Of a DNA stretch of 29,871 nucleotides, positions 1-6,703 are shown piece after piece. The first letter of the stretch is position 1, and every line of letters begins with the position of its first letter. The notes below the pieces were generated by a model. That model saw only the letters and a program-made list of their open reading frames with translations, had not been told where the DNA came from and did not search any database. The position numbers and the translations under genes are program-made. The stretch is taken from contig DTUG01000185.1 of assembly GCA_012964275.1 (NCBI GenBank), forward strand, positions 1-29,871, written 5' to 3'. The DNA is from Fidelibacterota bacterium. Its GTDB lineage: Bacteria; Fidelibacterota; Marinisomatia; Marinisomatales; UBA1611.

Positions 1-175
1 AACCCCCATCCATCATCAGACTTCCCCCGACAAAAATGGCATCTACATCGGAACGGTTAGCATTCTCAACCAAAGTTTCCAGTTTTTTGTCATTTTTTCG
101 ATCAGGATCGATGAGAATAATGAAACCAGCGCCCTTGTCTTTGACGACCTTTGTAAGTTTATCGAAAACACTCAT
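1..175 (-). CDS. Geranylgeranylglyceryl phosphate synthase family protein (N-terminal part, runs off the window)
   Basis: The first 58 codons of a gene on the minus strand are present; the rest lies beyond base 1. The translation begins MSVFDKLTKVVKDKGAG and continues with FIILIDPDRKN and then DAIFVGGSLMMDGG. The IDPD motif near residue 23 and the DAIFVGGS segment are hallmarks of the TIM-barrel GGGP synthase/PcrB family, which joins a prenyl diphosphate to glycerol-1-phosphate. This group is known in archaea and in several Bacteroidetes-type bacteria. The ATG follows the stop codon of gcvH directly (TGA then ATG, no spacer), so the two are very probably co-translated. The gene was found by reading the window edge. 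The family call rests on motifs in a short fragment, so chain length and substrate cannot be judged. Confidence 0.8.
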   Translation of the reverse strand, partial: MSVFDKLTKVVKDKGAGFIILIDPDRKNDKKLETLVENANRSDVDAIFVGGSLMMDGG

Positions 176-556
176 TCAGTCAATAAGTTCGCTATATTGA
201 GCGGAGGTTAACAAATTATCTTTTTCAACGGGATTTTTCGGTTTGACCTTGATAAGCCAACCTTCTCCATAACAATCCTGGTTGACCTTTTCTGGTGCTT
301 CTTCCAAGGTCTCATTGACGGCGGTCACCGTACCACTGACTGGGGCAAATAATTCCGAAACCGCTTTAACTGCTTCTATTTCACCAAATGATATACCGTG
401 GGTTATTTCATCGCCAATATCAGGAAATTCCAGAAATATAATATCCCCCAATTGGCTTTGGGCAAATTCTGTTATGCCAATGGTTACATTGTCACCGCTG
501 AAATCAGCCCATTCATGTTCTTTGGTGTATAATAATTTGTTTGGTATGTTCAACAC
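176..556 (-). CDS. gcvH: Glycine cleavage system H protein (lipoyl carrier)
   Basis: This encodes a small lipoyl-domain carrier that shuttles the aminomethyl group between the P, T and L proteins of the glycine cleavage complex. With a GTG start at 556 the product is 126 aa, the usual length, and begins MLNIPNKLLYTKEHEW. The lipoylated lysine is K64 in GEIEAVKAVSELFAPVSG, matching the canonical H-protein position. The open frame extends further upstream to an ATG at 745, but that part lies inside accC and has no H-protein similarity. The GTG (or the TTG three bases later) just after the accC stop is therefore the sensible start. No gcvP, gcvT or lpd is nearby. The neighbours are biotin-dependent carboxylase genes and a GGGP synthase, so it may serve an unlinked glycine cleavage system or act as a general lipoyl carrier. 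Confidence 0.93.
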   Translation of the reverse strand: MLNIPNKLLYTKEHEWADFSGDNVTIGITEFAQSQLGDIIFLEFPDIGDEITHGISFGEIEAVKAVSELFAPVSGTVTAVNETLEEAPEKVNQDCYGEGWLIKVKPKNPVEKDNLLTSAQYSELID

Positions 557-566
557 ATTGTTCTTT

Positions 567-1919
567 CTATTGTGTTGGTTTGTAATTGAATGTTTCCAGG
601 AAACCCGTATTAAAATCTCCCGATTTAAAATGACTATCTTCCATAATAGCTCGATGATAGGGGACAGTTGTTTTGGGTCCCTCAATGATCGTTTCTTCAA
701 GAGCACGCTGCATACGGATAATAGCTTGAGACCTGTTTTTTGCATGCACTATCAGTTTTCCGATCATAGAATCATAATAACTTGGAATTTCATATCCGGC
801 ATAGGCATGTGAGTCTACCCGTACACCCTTCCCACCAGGCATATGAAAACTGGTGATTTTCCCGGGCGAAGGCATAAACCCATTTACCGGGTCTTCCGCG
901 TTGATACGGCACTCAATAGAATGGCCTCTCAACTTAAATTCCTGGAGATATTCAGGACAGGTTTCGCCAGCGTGCATTCTGATCTGTTGCTTGATGAGAT
1001 CCATGCCAGTTACCATTTCCGTTACGGGATGTTCTACCTGAATCCGCGTATTCATTTCCATAAAGTAAAAATTTTTATTTTCATCCAGCAAAAATTCAAC
1101 AGTCCCTACTCCGACATAACCGACCGCCTTGGCACCATTTATTGCCACAGCCCCAATTTCACTCCGTAATACATCATCAACCGCCGGAGATGGTGATTCC
1201 TCCACCAGTTTCTGATGGCGTCGCTGGATGGAACAATCCCGTTCGCCTAGATGAATCACGTTTCCATTGACATCTGCTAGAATCTGAATTTCAATATGAC
1301 GGGGATCTTCTATGAATTTTTCAATATACAAATCGCCATTGCCAAAAGTACTCAGTGCTTCCTGATATGCCATTGTATACATTTTTTCAATTTCGTCAGT
1401 ATCTTTTACCATGCGTATTCCACGACCGCCGCCGCCTGCTGTCGCCTTTAGCATAACAGGGTATCCTAAATTACTTGCCAGTTTTTTTGCTTCATTCGGA
1501 TTAGAAAGCACACCATCGCCTCCAGGAATTATCGGTACCCCAGCTACCTTCATTGTTTCTTTAGCCTTCGCTTTGTCACCCATAGCCTCAATGATTTCTG
1601 GGGTTGGTCCGATAAAGGTAAAATCATTTTTTTCGCATACCCTTGAGAATCCTGCAGATTCGGCAAGAAAACCATAACCGGGATGTATTGCATCAGAATT
1701 AGTTATTTCTCCAGCAGCAATAATCTTGGGTATATTGAGGTAACTCTCGCTACTGGGTGGCGGACCAATACATACGGCTTCATCGGCAAATTTTACATGT
1801 AGGGACAATTCATCAGCTGTGGAGTACACTGCTACTGTTTTAACGCCCAGCTCATGGCACGCTCTTATGACTCGCAGAGCTATCTCACCCCGATTAGCAA
1901 TCAGAATTTTTTTAAACAT
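567..1919 (-). CDS. accC: Acetyl-CoA carboxylase biotin carboxylase subunit
   Basis: This 450-aa cytoplasmic ATP-grasp enzyme carboxylates biotin on the AccB carrier using bicarbonate and ATP, the first half-reaction of malonyl-CoA synthesis. The N-terminal biotin carboxylase domain starts MFKKILIANRGEIALRVIRA. The glycine-rich ATP loop KATAGGGGRGIR starts at K158, and HIEIQILAD, ERDCSIQRRHQK and the catalytic NTRIQVEHPVTE segments follow in order. Length and motifs match a stand-alone AccC, not the long alpha chain of propionyl- or pyruvate carboxylases. It starts 7 nt after the accB stop, and gcvH begins about 10 nt after its own TAG stop. No carboxyltransferase (accA/accD) is in the window. 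A role in another biotin carboxylase complex cannot be excluded, but the accB-accC pairing is the standard one. Confidence 0.96.
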   Translation of the reverse strand: MFKKILIANRGEIALRVIRACHELGVKTVAVYSTADELSLHVKFADEAVCIGPPPSSESYLNIPKIIAAGEITNSDAIHPGYGFLAESAGFSRVCEKNDFTFIGPTPEIIEAMGDKAKAKETMKVAGVPIIPGGDGVLSNPNEAKKLASNLGYPVMLKATAGGGGRGIRMVKDTDEIEKMYTMAYQEALSTFGNGDLYIEKFIEDPRHIEIQILADVNGNVIHLGERDCSIQRRHQKLVEESPSPAVDDVLRSEIGAVAINGAKAVGYVGVGTVEFLLDENKNFYFMEMNTRIQVEHPVTEMVTGMDLIKQQIRMHAGETCPEYLQEFKLRGHSIECRINAEDPVNGFMPSPGKITSFHMPGGKGVRVDSHAYAGYEIPSYYDSMIGKLIVHAKNRSQAIIRMQRALEETIIEGPKTTVPYHRAIMEDSHFKSGDFNTGFLETFNYKPTQ

Positions 1920-1926
1920 GAAAAAC

Positions 1927-2391
1927 CTAGGCTGGATCGATCACGAACAGGGGCTGATTATATTCTACTGGATCTGAGTTATTTACCAATATTTCGGTAA
2001 CTGTTCCGCTCATTTCAGATTCAATTTCATTCATAATCTTCATTGCCTCAATAATACATAAGACCTGTCCCTTTTTCACCTGATCACCTTTGCTAACTAA
2101 AGGAGGTTTATCGGGTGATGGGGCGCTATAGAAAATACCTGGCATGGGTGACAATACCTCTTGTCCATTTGAGACAGATGAAAGCGGGTCATGTCTAATA
2201 TCAGATTCTATATTAGATGGCGGGTCAGACTTAGTTTGTGATGGAGCATCCTGGTCACCATCTTTAGTGTCCAATATGACAGGTGCATCTTTTACTGCCC
2301 GGAATTTCCGTCCCCATAAAGTTACTTCAATTTCATTGATATTGGAGTTTTCAAGAATGTAAACAATCTCTTTTAATTTATCTTGCCACAT
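1927..2391 (-). CDS. accB: Acetyl-CoA carboxylase biotin carboxyl carrier protein
   Basis: This 154-aa protein carries covalently bound biotin between AccC and the carboxyltransferase. An N-terminal segment of about 35 residues (MWQDKLKEIVYILENSNINE) resembles the AccB N-terminus. A low-complexity acidic/polar linker at about 40-78, rich in D, S, P and Q, leads into a C-terminal biotinyl domain (about 79-154). The biotin acceptor is K118 in IIEAMKIMNEIES. The domain order and the linker fit AccB. It lies 18 nt after the efp stop and 7 nt before accC, and efp-accB-accC is a widely conserved gene string. Confidence 0.95.
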   Translation of the reverse strand: MWQDKLKEIVYILENSNINEIEVTLWGRKFRAVKDAPVILDTKDGDQDAPSQTKSDPPSNIESDIRHDPLSSVSNGQEVLSPMPGIFYSAPSPDKPPLVSKGDQVKKGQVLCIIEAMKIMNEIESEMSGTVTEILVNNSDPVEYNQPLFVIDPA

Positions 2392-2409
2392 AGTTAAACC
2401 GGTTGGAAG

Positions 2410-2973
2410 TTACGTTTTAGCTCTTTCAATATATTCACCATTACGGGTATTAATCTTTAGATGATCTCCCTCCTCAATAAACAAAGGTACATTTAGGGAA
2501 TATCCCGTTTCAACCGTCGCTGGTTTAGTAGCTCCCGTAGCGGTATTGCCTTTAAAACCAGGCTCAGTTTCAACAACATTTAACACAACATTGGCGGGAA
2601 GACGAATATCTAATATTTCCGTACCATCAAATAGCAAGTCGACATTTAATCCAGCAATTAAATATCGCGCATTATCTGCAACACTGTCAGCACTTACATT
2701 TAATTGATCGTAAGTATCGCTATCCATAAATACAAATAATTCGCCATCCTGATATAGAAATTGCATTCGCTTAGCTTCAACCCGAACAAATTCTAATCTG
2801 GCACCGGCATTAAAGGTTTTATCTATAATTTTTCCAGATTGAATATCTTTCAGTTTCGTCCGCACAAAGGCACCGCCTTTACCAGGTTTGACATGCTGGA
2901 ACTCAACTATTTTTAAGCGTTTGTTTTTATGAAGAATCACAGCGCCGTTTCGTATATCTGCAGTTGTTGCCAT
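2410..2973 (-). CDS. efp: Translation elongation factor P
   Basis: This 187-aa factor binds between the P and E sites of the ribosome and relieves stalling at consecutive prolines. The N-terminal KOW-like domain contains HVKPGKGGAFVRTKLKDI. The lysine in KPGKGG (K32) sits where E. coli EF-P carries beta-lysyl-lysine, so a lysine-type modification is possible, although no modifying enzyme is in the window. Two OB domains follow, and the protein ends INTRNGEYIERAKT, close to the family C-terminal signature. Length is typical. It is the first gene of the efp-accB-accC-gcvH-GGGPS string, with a 90-nt gap before it that could hold a promoter. Confidence 0.97.
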   Translation of the reverse strand: MATTADIRNGAVILHKNKRLKIVEFQHVKPGKGGAFVRTKLKDIQSGKIIDKTFNAGARLEFVRVEAKRMQFLYQDGELFVFMDSDTYDQLNVSADSVADNARYLIAGLNVDLLFDGTEILDIRLPANVVLNVVETEPGFKGNTATGATKPATVETGYSLNVPLFIEEGDHLKINTRNGEYIERAKT

Positions 2974-3003
2974 TAAATCTTTTCGTTATCCAAATCTTTT
3001 TAG

Positions 3004-3036
3004 ATTATAATATACAACGACAGCCTAACTGTTCAA
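3004..3036 (-). promoter_or_regulatory. Candidate promoter upstream of efp
   Basis: In the 90-nt gap between the BatD-like gene and efp, the minus strand reads TTGAAC (3036-3031) and then an AT-rich block with overlapping -10-like hexamers: TATATT at 16 nt, TATTAT at 18 nt and TATAAT at 21 nt. The efp start is about 30-40 nt further on. This fits a sigma70-type promoter, but AT-rich gaps produce such matches by chance and the consensus in this lineage is unknown. Confidence 0.3.
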
Positions 3037-3063
3037 ACGTAGGTATAAACAGACATCAAACAA

Positions 3064-3942
3064 TTAAACAAAAGATCGTTCGATAAAACTAATAATTTTT
3101 TGATGATCAAGGCCCATTTGTGCTGAAGTAGGTATTTCCCTGGCATATTTGACCAAATCCGCAGCGGATAATGTTCTCACCCATTCTGCAAACATTTCAT
3201 CATCGAAGGGAAATAAGTTTCGATTTTCATCGATCTCATCTGTTGTCATTTCCAAAGTCCGGATAAAAGTGGAACGTTCCACATATTCTCTCGAAATATG
3301 TGATAATCCGGCGTAATAGTCCTTTGCAAAGCCGTTAATATCCAATTCTTTCAACCGTCGTATCGCTCGGTCTCTCGCAGATTCTTTAATCAGGTATTCA
3401 GAAAGCTGATATTTTACATTTATTCTCTGGCGCCATGTCCAGATCATACCACCTATAAGAATAGCAGTTAACAGAATCAGGGAAATTAACCGGAAAGGAA
3501 ATAAACTACGGACCGTAACTGGTCCTTTTATGGGTCTCAAATCTGTATTTCCACTTATGGTCAATAATGATAAAATATTTATGTCAATAGGCTCAGGAGT
3601 TATAGAAGATGTCACAGTACCGTTTTCATTTAAAATATTTATCTGGTATTCTGGTGTTTGAAATCGACCTGTATCCCAGAACATCAACTCAAAAGTGATT
3701 CCTGTAACAGTTTGATTACTGTGAATTAGCTTTTGATACCGGACGAATACCGTATCATTCTGTGATGATAACTTCGGAAACTGGATCTGTCGACCATCAA
3801 TATTAGTAACTCTGATGGTCCAATTAAATACATCTCCAATATAACCCTGAGTCGTATCCAGTTCTGATGACACACTAATCGACTGAGCAACAACATTGCT
3901 ATAACTCAATAATACAATTATCAGGAATCGGCTTATCATCAA
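3064..3942 (-). CDS. BatD-like membrane protein of the MoxR-DUF58 cluster
   Basis: This is a 292-aa protein with a likely signal peptide (residues 1-19, cleavage near SNVVA/Q). An extracytoplasmic beta-rich region (about 20-145) starts with ISVSSELDTTQGYIGDVFNW, followed by one membrane helix (about 151-171) and a charged cytoplasmic tail of about 120 residues. The N-terminal pattern resembles the oxygen-tolerance protein BatD. The membrane-plus-tail layout, with YYAGLSHISREYVERS, resembles DUF4381-type proteins found beside MoxR ATPases. It overlaps the DUF58 gene by 4 nt (ATGA), so translation is probably coupled. Function is unproven. Related clusters are linked to envelope stress or protein-complex maturation. 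No VWA proteins (BatA/BatB) follow; the next gene is efp. Confidence 0.7.
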   Translation of the reverse strand: MMISRFLIIVLLSYSNVVAQSISVSSELDTTQGYIGDVFNWTIRVTNIDGRQIQFPKLSSQNDTVFVRYQKLIHSNQTVTGITFELMFWDTGRFQTPEYQINILNENGTVTSSITPEPIDINILSLLTISGNTDLRPIKGPVTVRSLFPFRLISLILLTAILIGGMIWTWRQRINVKYQLSEYLIKESARDRAIRRLKELDINGFAKDYYAGLSHISREYVERSTFIRTLEMTTDEIDENRNLFPFDDEMFAEWVRTLSAADLVKYAREIPTSAQMGLDHQKIISFIERSFV

Positions 3943-4814
3943 TATCTTTTCTCCCTAAGCTTGAAAAAGGCCATAAGCGGTTCAACAAAATCCTGATCAG
4001 TTGCAATTGATATCATATCAAAACCAATACTTGCTGCTTTTTTACTTAATTCATCCATTTGCTCAACGGTTTTTTTTTGCAATTCTTGTCTGGCAGCAAA
4101 AGATGAAGTATCAACCCAAAACATAGATCCAGTTTCAGGATCCTCGATCTTAGCCAGGCCAAAATCAGGAATATCCAATTCGGCAGGATCATATAGACGG
4201 ATACCAATTAAGTCATGTTTCCGGTTCGCAACACGCAGGGATACCCAATAATTATTATCTAAGAAATCTGATATAATGAATACAACACTTCTCCGCTTGG
4301 CAACCTTCAGTAGAAAATCAAGGGCATTCTTTAAGGAAGTACCTTTTCGCTTCGGTTTTACATATAGTAACTCTCTGACAACCCGAAGCACGTGACTTTT
4401 GCCTTTTTTCGGTACTACATATTTTTCAACTTCATCTGAAAATAAAATAAGACCGACCTTATCATTATTCTTTATTGCGGAAAATCCGAGGACGGCAGCA
4501 ATCTCTGTCCCAATATCCTTTTTCAGATCCTGACCTGATCCAAATCTCCCGGAAGCAGAAATATCGACAATTAGAAATACTGTGAGTTCCCGTTCCTCTT
4601 CGAATATCTTCACGAATGGATTGTTCGTTCGGGCGGTAACGTTCCAATCGATAAGACGAATATCATCACCGGGTTGATATTCACGCACATCGGAAAAGGT
4701 CATTCCACGACCTTTAAAGACTGAGTGGTATTCACCACCAAAAAGATCGTTAACCAATCCGCGGGTGCGAATCTCAATCCGTTTGACCTTTTTCAGGATC
4801 TCACGAGGGATCAT
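3939..4814 (-). CDS. DUF58 domain protein (VWA-like) next to MoxR
   Basis: This 291-aa protein has no predicted membrane segment. The DUF58 signature VREYQPGDDIRLIDWNVTAR lies at about 43-62. It is followed by a von Willebrand A-like fold with the MIDAS-type DISAS motif at 84-88 and a later IISDFLDNN strand. DUF58 proteins almost always sit next to MoxR AAA+ ATPases and are thought to act with them in metal-dependent chaperone or assembly complexes. Here moxR ends 8 nt before it, and the following BatD-like gene overlaps its stop. The start MIPREILKKVKRIEIRTRG is typical of the family. Confidence 0.9.
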   Translation of the reverse strand: MIPREILKKVKRIEIRTRGLVNDLFGGEYHSVFKGRGMTFSDVREYQPGDDIRLIDWNVTARTNNPFVKIFEEERELTVFLIVDISASGRFGSGQDLKKDIGTEIAAVLGFSAIKNNDKVGLILFSDEVEKYVVPKKGKSHVLRVVRELLYVKPKRKGTSLKNALDFLLKVAKRRSVVFIISDFLDNNYWVSLRVANRKHDLIGIRLYDPAELDIPDFGLAKIEDPETGSMFWVDTSSFAARQELQKKTVEQMDELSKKAASIGFDMISIATDQDFVEPLMAFFKLREKRY

Positions 4815-4822
4815 GGCAGTAA

Positions 4823-5818
4823 TCAGGGAATTTCTACAACTTCAAACAATCGTTGGATCACATCTGCAGAGGTCAATTCTTCTGCTGCAGCTTCGTAGGT
4901 TAGAATAATCCGATGGCGTAAAACATCTGCACCAATATAACGAATATCTTCAGGAGTTATATAACCGCGATGTTCCGTGAATGCACGAGATTTGGCCGCA
5001 CGGATCAGATTAATCGTTGCCCTTGGCGATGCACCGAAATCTATAATCCCTTCCAAGTCTTCCAGTCTATATTCACCAGGAGATCGTGTGGCAAATACAA
5101 GATTTAATACATAATCTTCAACTTTCTCGTCAACATAGATATCATGGATCACCTGTTGGGCATCAATGATCTCCTTTGCAGAAACGGCAGGCGGAATATC
5201 TTTCAAGTTAACCGACCGCGTGTTATGCCGCATTACATGTCTTTCAGCATCTCGATCTGGATAGTCTACCAGCAATTTAAACATGAAGCGGTCTACCTGG
5301 GCTTCCGGTAAAGGGTAAGTACCTTCCTGGTCAATGGGATTCTGGGTTGCTAAAACTAGAAATGGAGCGTCTAGGACAAAGGTATTTTCTCCTAGAGTCA
5401 CCTGCCTCTCCTGCATGGATTCCAGCAATGCACTTTGCACTTTGGCCGGGGAACGATTGATCTCATCAGCAAGAATGATATTGGCAAAAATTGGTCCTTT
5501 TCGGGTATCAAATTCACCGGTTTTCTGGTTATATATCAACGTGCCTAAAAGGTCCGCTGGAAGCATGTCCGGGGTGAATTGTATACGCTGAAATTTTGTA
5601 TCTATCAGTCTAGCAAGCATTTTTACCGTTAACGTTTTTGCCAGACCAGGCACGCCTTCCAATAACATGTGACCATTGGCTAACATACAAATCAAAACCT
5701 TATTGATCAGCGTTTCCTGACCAACAATGACTTGGTTTAAATCTTCCTTTAGGGAATCGACAAATGTAGATGTCTTAGAGATTCGTTCATTAATCTCGGT
5801 AAGACTGAAGTCACTCAT
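4823..5818 (-). CDS. moxR: MoxR-family AAA+ ATPase
   Basis: This is a 331-aa cytoplasmic AAA+ ATPase. The Walker A motif GVPGLAKT is at about 55-62. The Walker B region is IILADEINRSPAKVQSALLE, with MQERQVT next to it, a diagnostic MoxR signature. Sensor 1 is ATQNPIDQEGTYPLPEAQ, and an arginine-containing VDRFMFKL segment follows. Length (about 330 aa) is typical. MoxR ATPases work with VWA-type partners, and the DUF58 gene directly downstream is the obvious candidate. It lies 28 nt after the TPR lipoprotein gene, so it may be co-transcribed with the tam genes. Confidence 0.95.
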   Translation of the reverse strand: MSDFSLTEINERISKTSTFVDSLKEDLNQVIVGQETLINKVLICMLANGHMLLEGVPGLAKTLTVKMLARLIDTKFQRIQFTPDMLPADLLGTLIYNQKTGEFDTRKGPIFANIILADEINRSPAKVQSALLESMQERQVTLGENTFVLDAPFLVLATQNPIDQEGTYPLPEAQVDRFMFKLLVDYPDRDAERHVMRHNTRSVNLKDIPPAVSAKEIIDAQQVIHDIYVDEKVEDYVLNLVFATRSPGEYRLEDLEGIIDFGASPRATINLIRAAKSRAFTEHRGYITPEDIRYIGADVLRHRIILTYEAAAEELTSADVIQRLFEVVEIP

Positions 5819-5846
5819 ATGCGATTTTTCAGATCGTAGCCAAATG

Positions 5847-6587
5847 TCAGGAGGGCGATGTGATGTGTTTTAAAGCCGGGATCTCATTAATGTCTTTCCC
5901 TAAATAATCAATCTCAAACTTGACAGAAGGAGAAAGTTCATGCTTTGGAAAGCGCTTTAAAAACTCATTATACTCGATGCGGGCTTTATCAAAATCATTC
6001 AGGGCATTTGCATAAATATATCCAATCATGAATTGGGCGTGGGGTTCCTGATTTGAGCCTGAATAATTATCGATAATTTTCCGATATTCCTGCACGGCTG
6101 TTTCAAAATCACGCAGATCATTCATGTAAATGTCACCAATCATATATTGGGCTTTCGGAGCCAGTTCATTTGTGGAATATTTCTCCGTCATATAAATCAA
6201 ATGCTGTATGGCTTCTTTTATTAATTTTTGCTTCCGTAATATATCTGATTTATTCACAATCCATTCAGGAAAAGCATTTAGTTCCTTCTGGGCCTGTTCT
6301 GCTTGAACAGAGCCTGAATAATTATTAACCGTTTTCTGTAATGCATCAAAAGCTGAATGCGGATCATTTTTCCAATTTTTATATATAGTAGCAAGCTTAT
6401 ACTGAGCCCGGGCAGCCAAACTGTCCCCGGGATAATTTTTTAACAAGGATTCCAACTCACCAATAGCTAGTTCAACCTGATTTTCTTCAAGACTTTTCTG
6501 TGCCTGATTCAATAATTCCGGGGCACTTTTTGTACAGCTAACAATGAGAATAATACCAGTTAAAAGCAGTGTAAGTTTTGTTTTCAT
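5847..6587 (-). CDS. TPR-repeat outer-membrane lipoprotein, BamD/YbgF-like
   Basis: This is a 246-aa protein. The N-terminus has a short charged stretch, a hydrophobic core and a lipobox IVSC with the lipidated cysteine at position 18. The rest is helical tetratricopeptide-like repeats, for example AIGELESLLKNYPGDSLAAR, then AQYMIGDIYMNDLRDFETAV and AQFMIGYIYANALNDFDKAR. The spacing and the YP/FP repeat ends recall BamD and CpoB/YbgF proteins. Coming directly after tamB-tamA, it may be an accessory lipoprotein of that outer-membrane assembly module, but a Bam-complex role is only inferred. An AGGAAG ribosome-binding site lies about 4 nt before the ATG. The 116-nt gap upstream shows no clear terminator and no convincing promoter. 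Confidence 0.8.
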   Translation of the reverse strand: MKTKLTLLLTGIILIVSCTKSAPELLNQAQKSLEENQVELAIGELESLLKNYPGDSLAARAQYKLATIYKNWKNDPHSAFDALQKTVNNYSGSVQAEQAQKELNAFPEWIVNKSDILRKQKLIKEAIQHLIYMTEKYSTNELAPKAQYMIGDIYMNDLRDFETAVQEYRKIIDNYSGSNQEPHAQFMIGYIYANALNDFDKARIEYNEFLKRFPKHELSPSVKFEIDYLGKDINEIPALKHITSPS

Positions 6588-6703
6588 TATCTTCCTATCA
6601 ATTAATGGGGCAAAATTTAAAATTGCAGTTTGAATCTCAAAAGATTATCGTCCTAATTCTACATGTTTAAGTTGTAAGGGTTCCTAAGTTTACAGCAGAA
6701 AAG

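Noticed and set aside
557..745. N-terminal extension of the gcvH frame to an ATG at 745
   Set aside because: The extra 63 residues overlap accC coding sequence, have no H-protein similarity and would give a protein much longer than the family. The GTG at 556 restores the usual length and places the lipoyl lysine at K64.
282..812. Plus-strand open frames such as this 176-codon one
   Set aside because: All plus-strand frames lie antisense to well-supported minus-strand genes and show no recognisable domains or start signals.
6588..6703. Promoter or terminator in the tamA-lipoprotein gap
   Set aside because: A TTGAGA hexamer followed by AT-rich DNA has poor spacing (about 15 nt) to a -10-like box, and no stable hairpin with a T run was seen.
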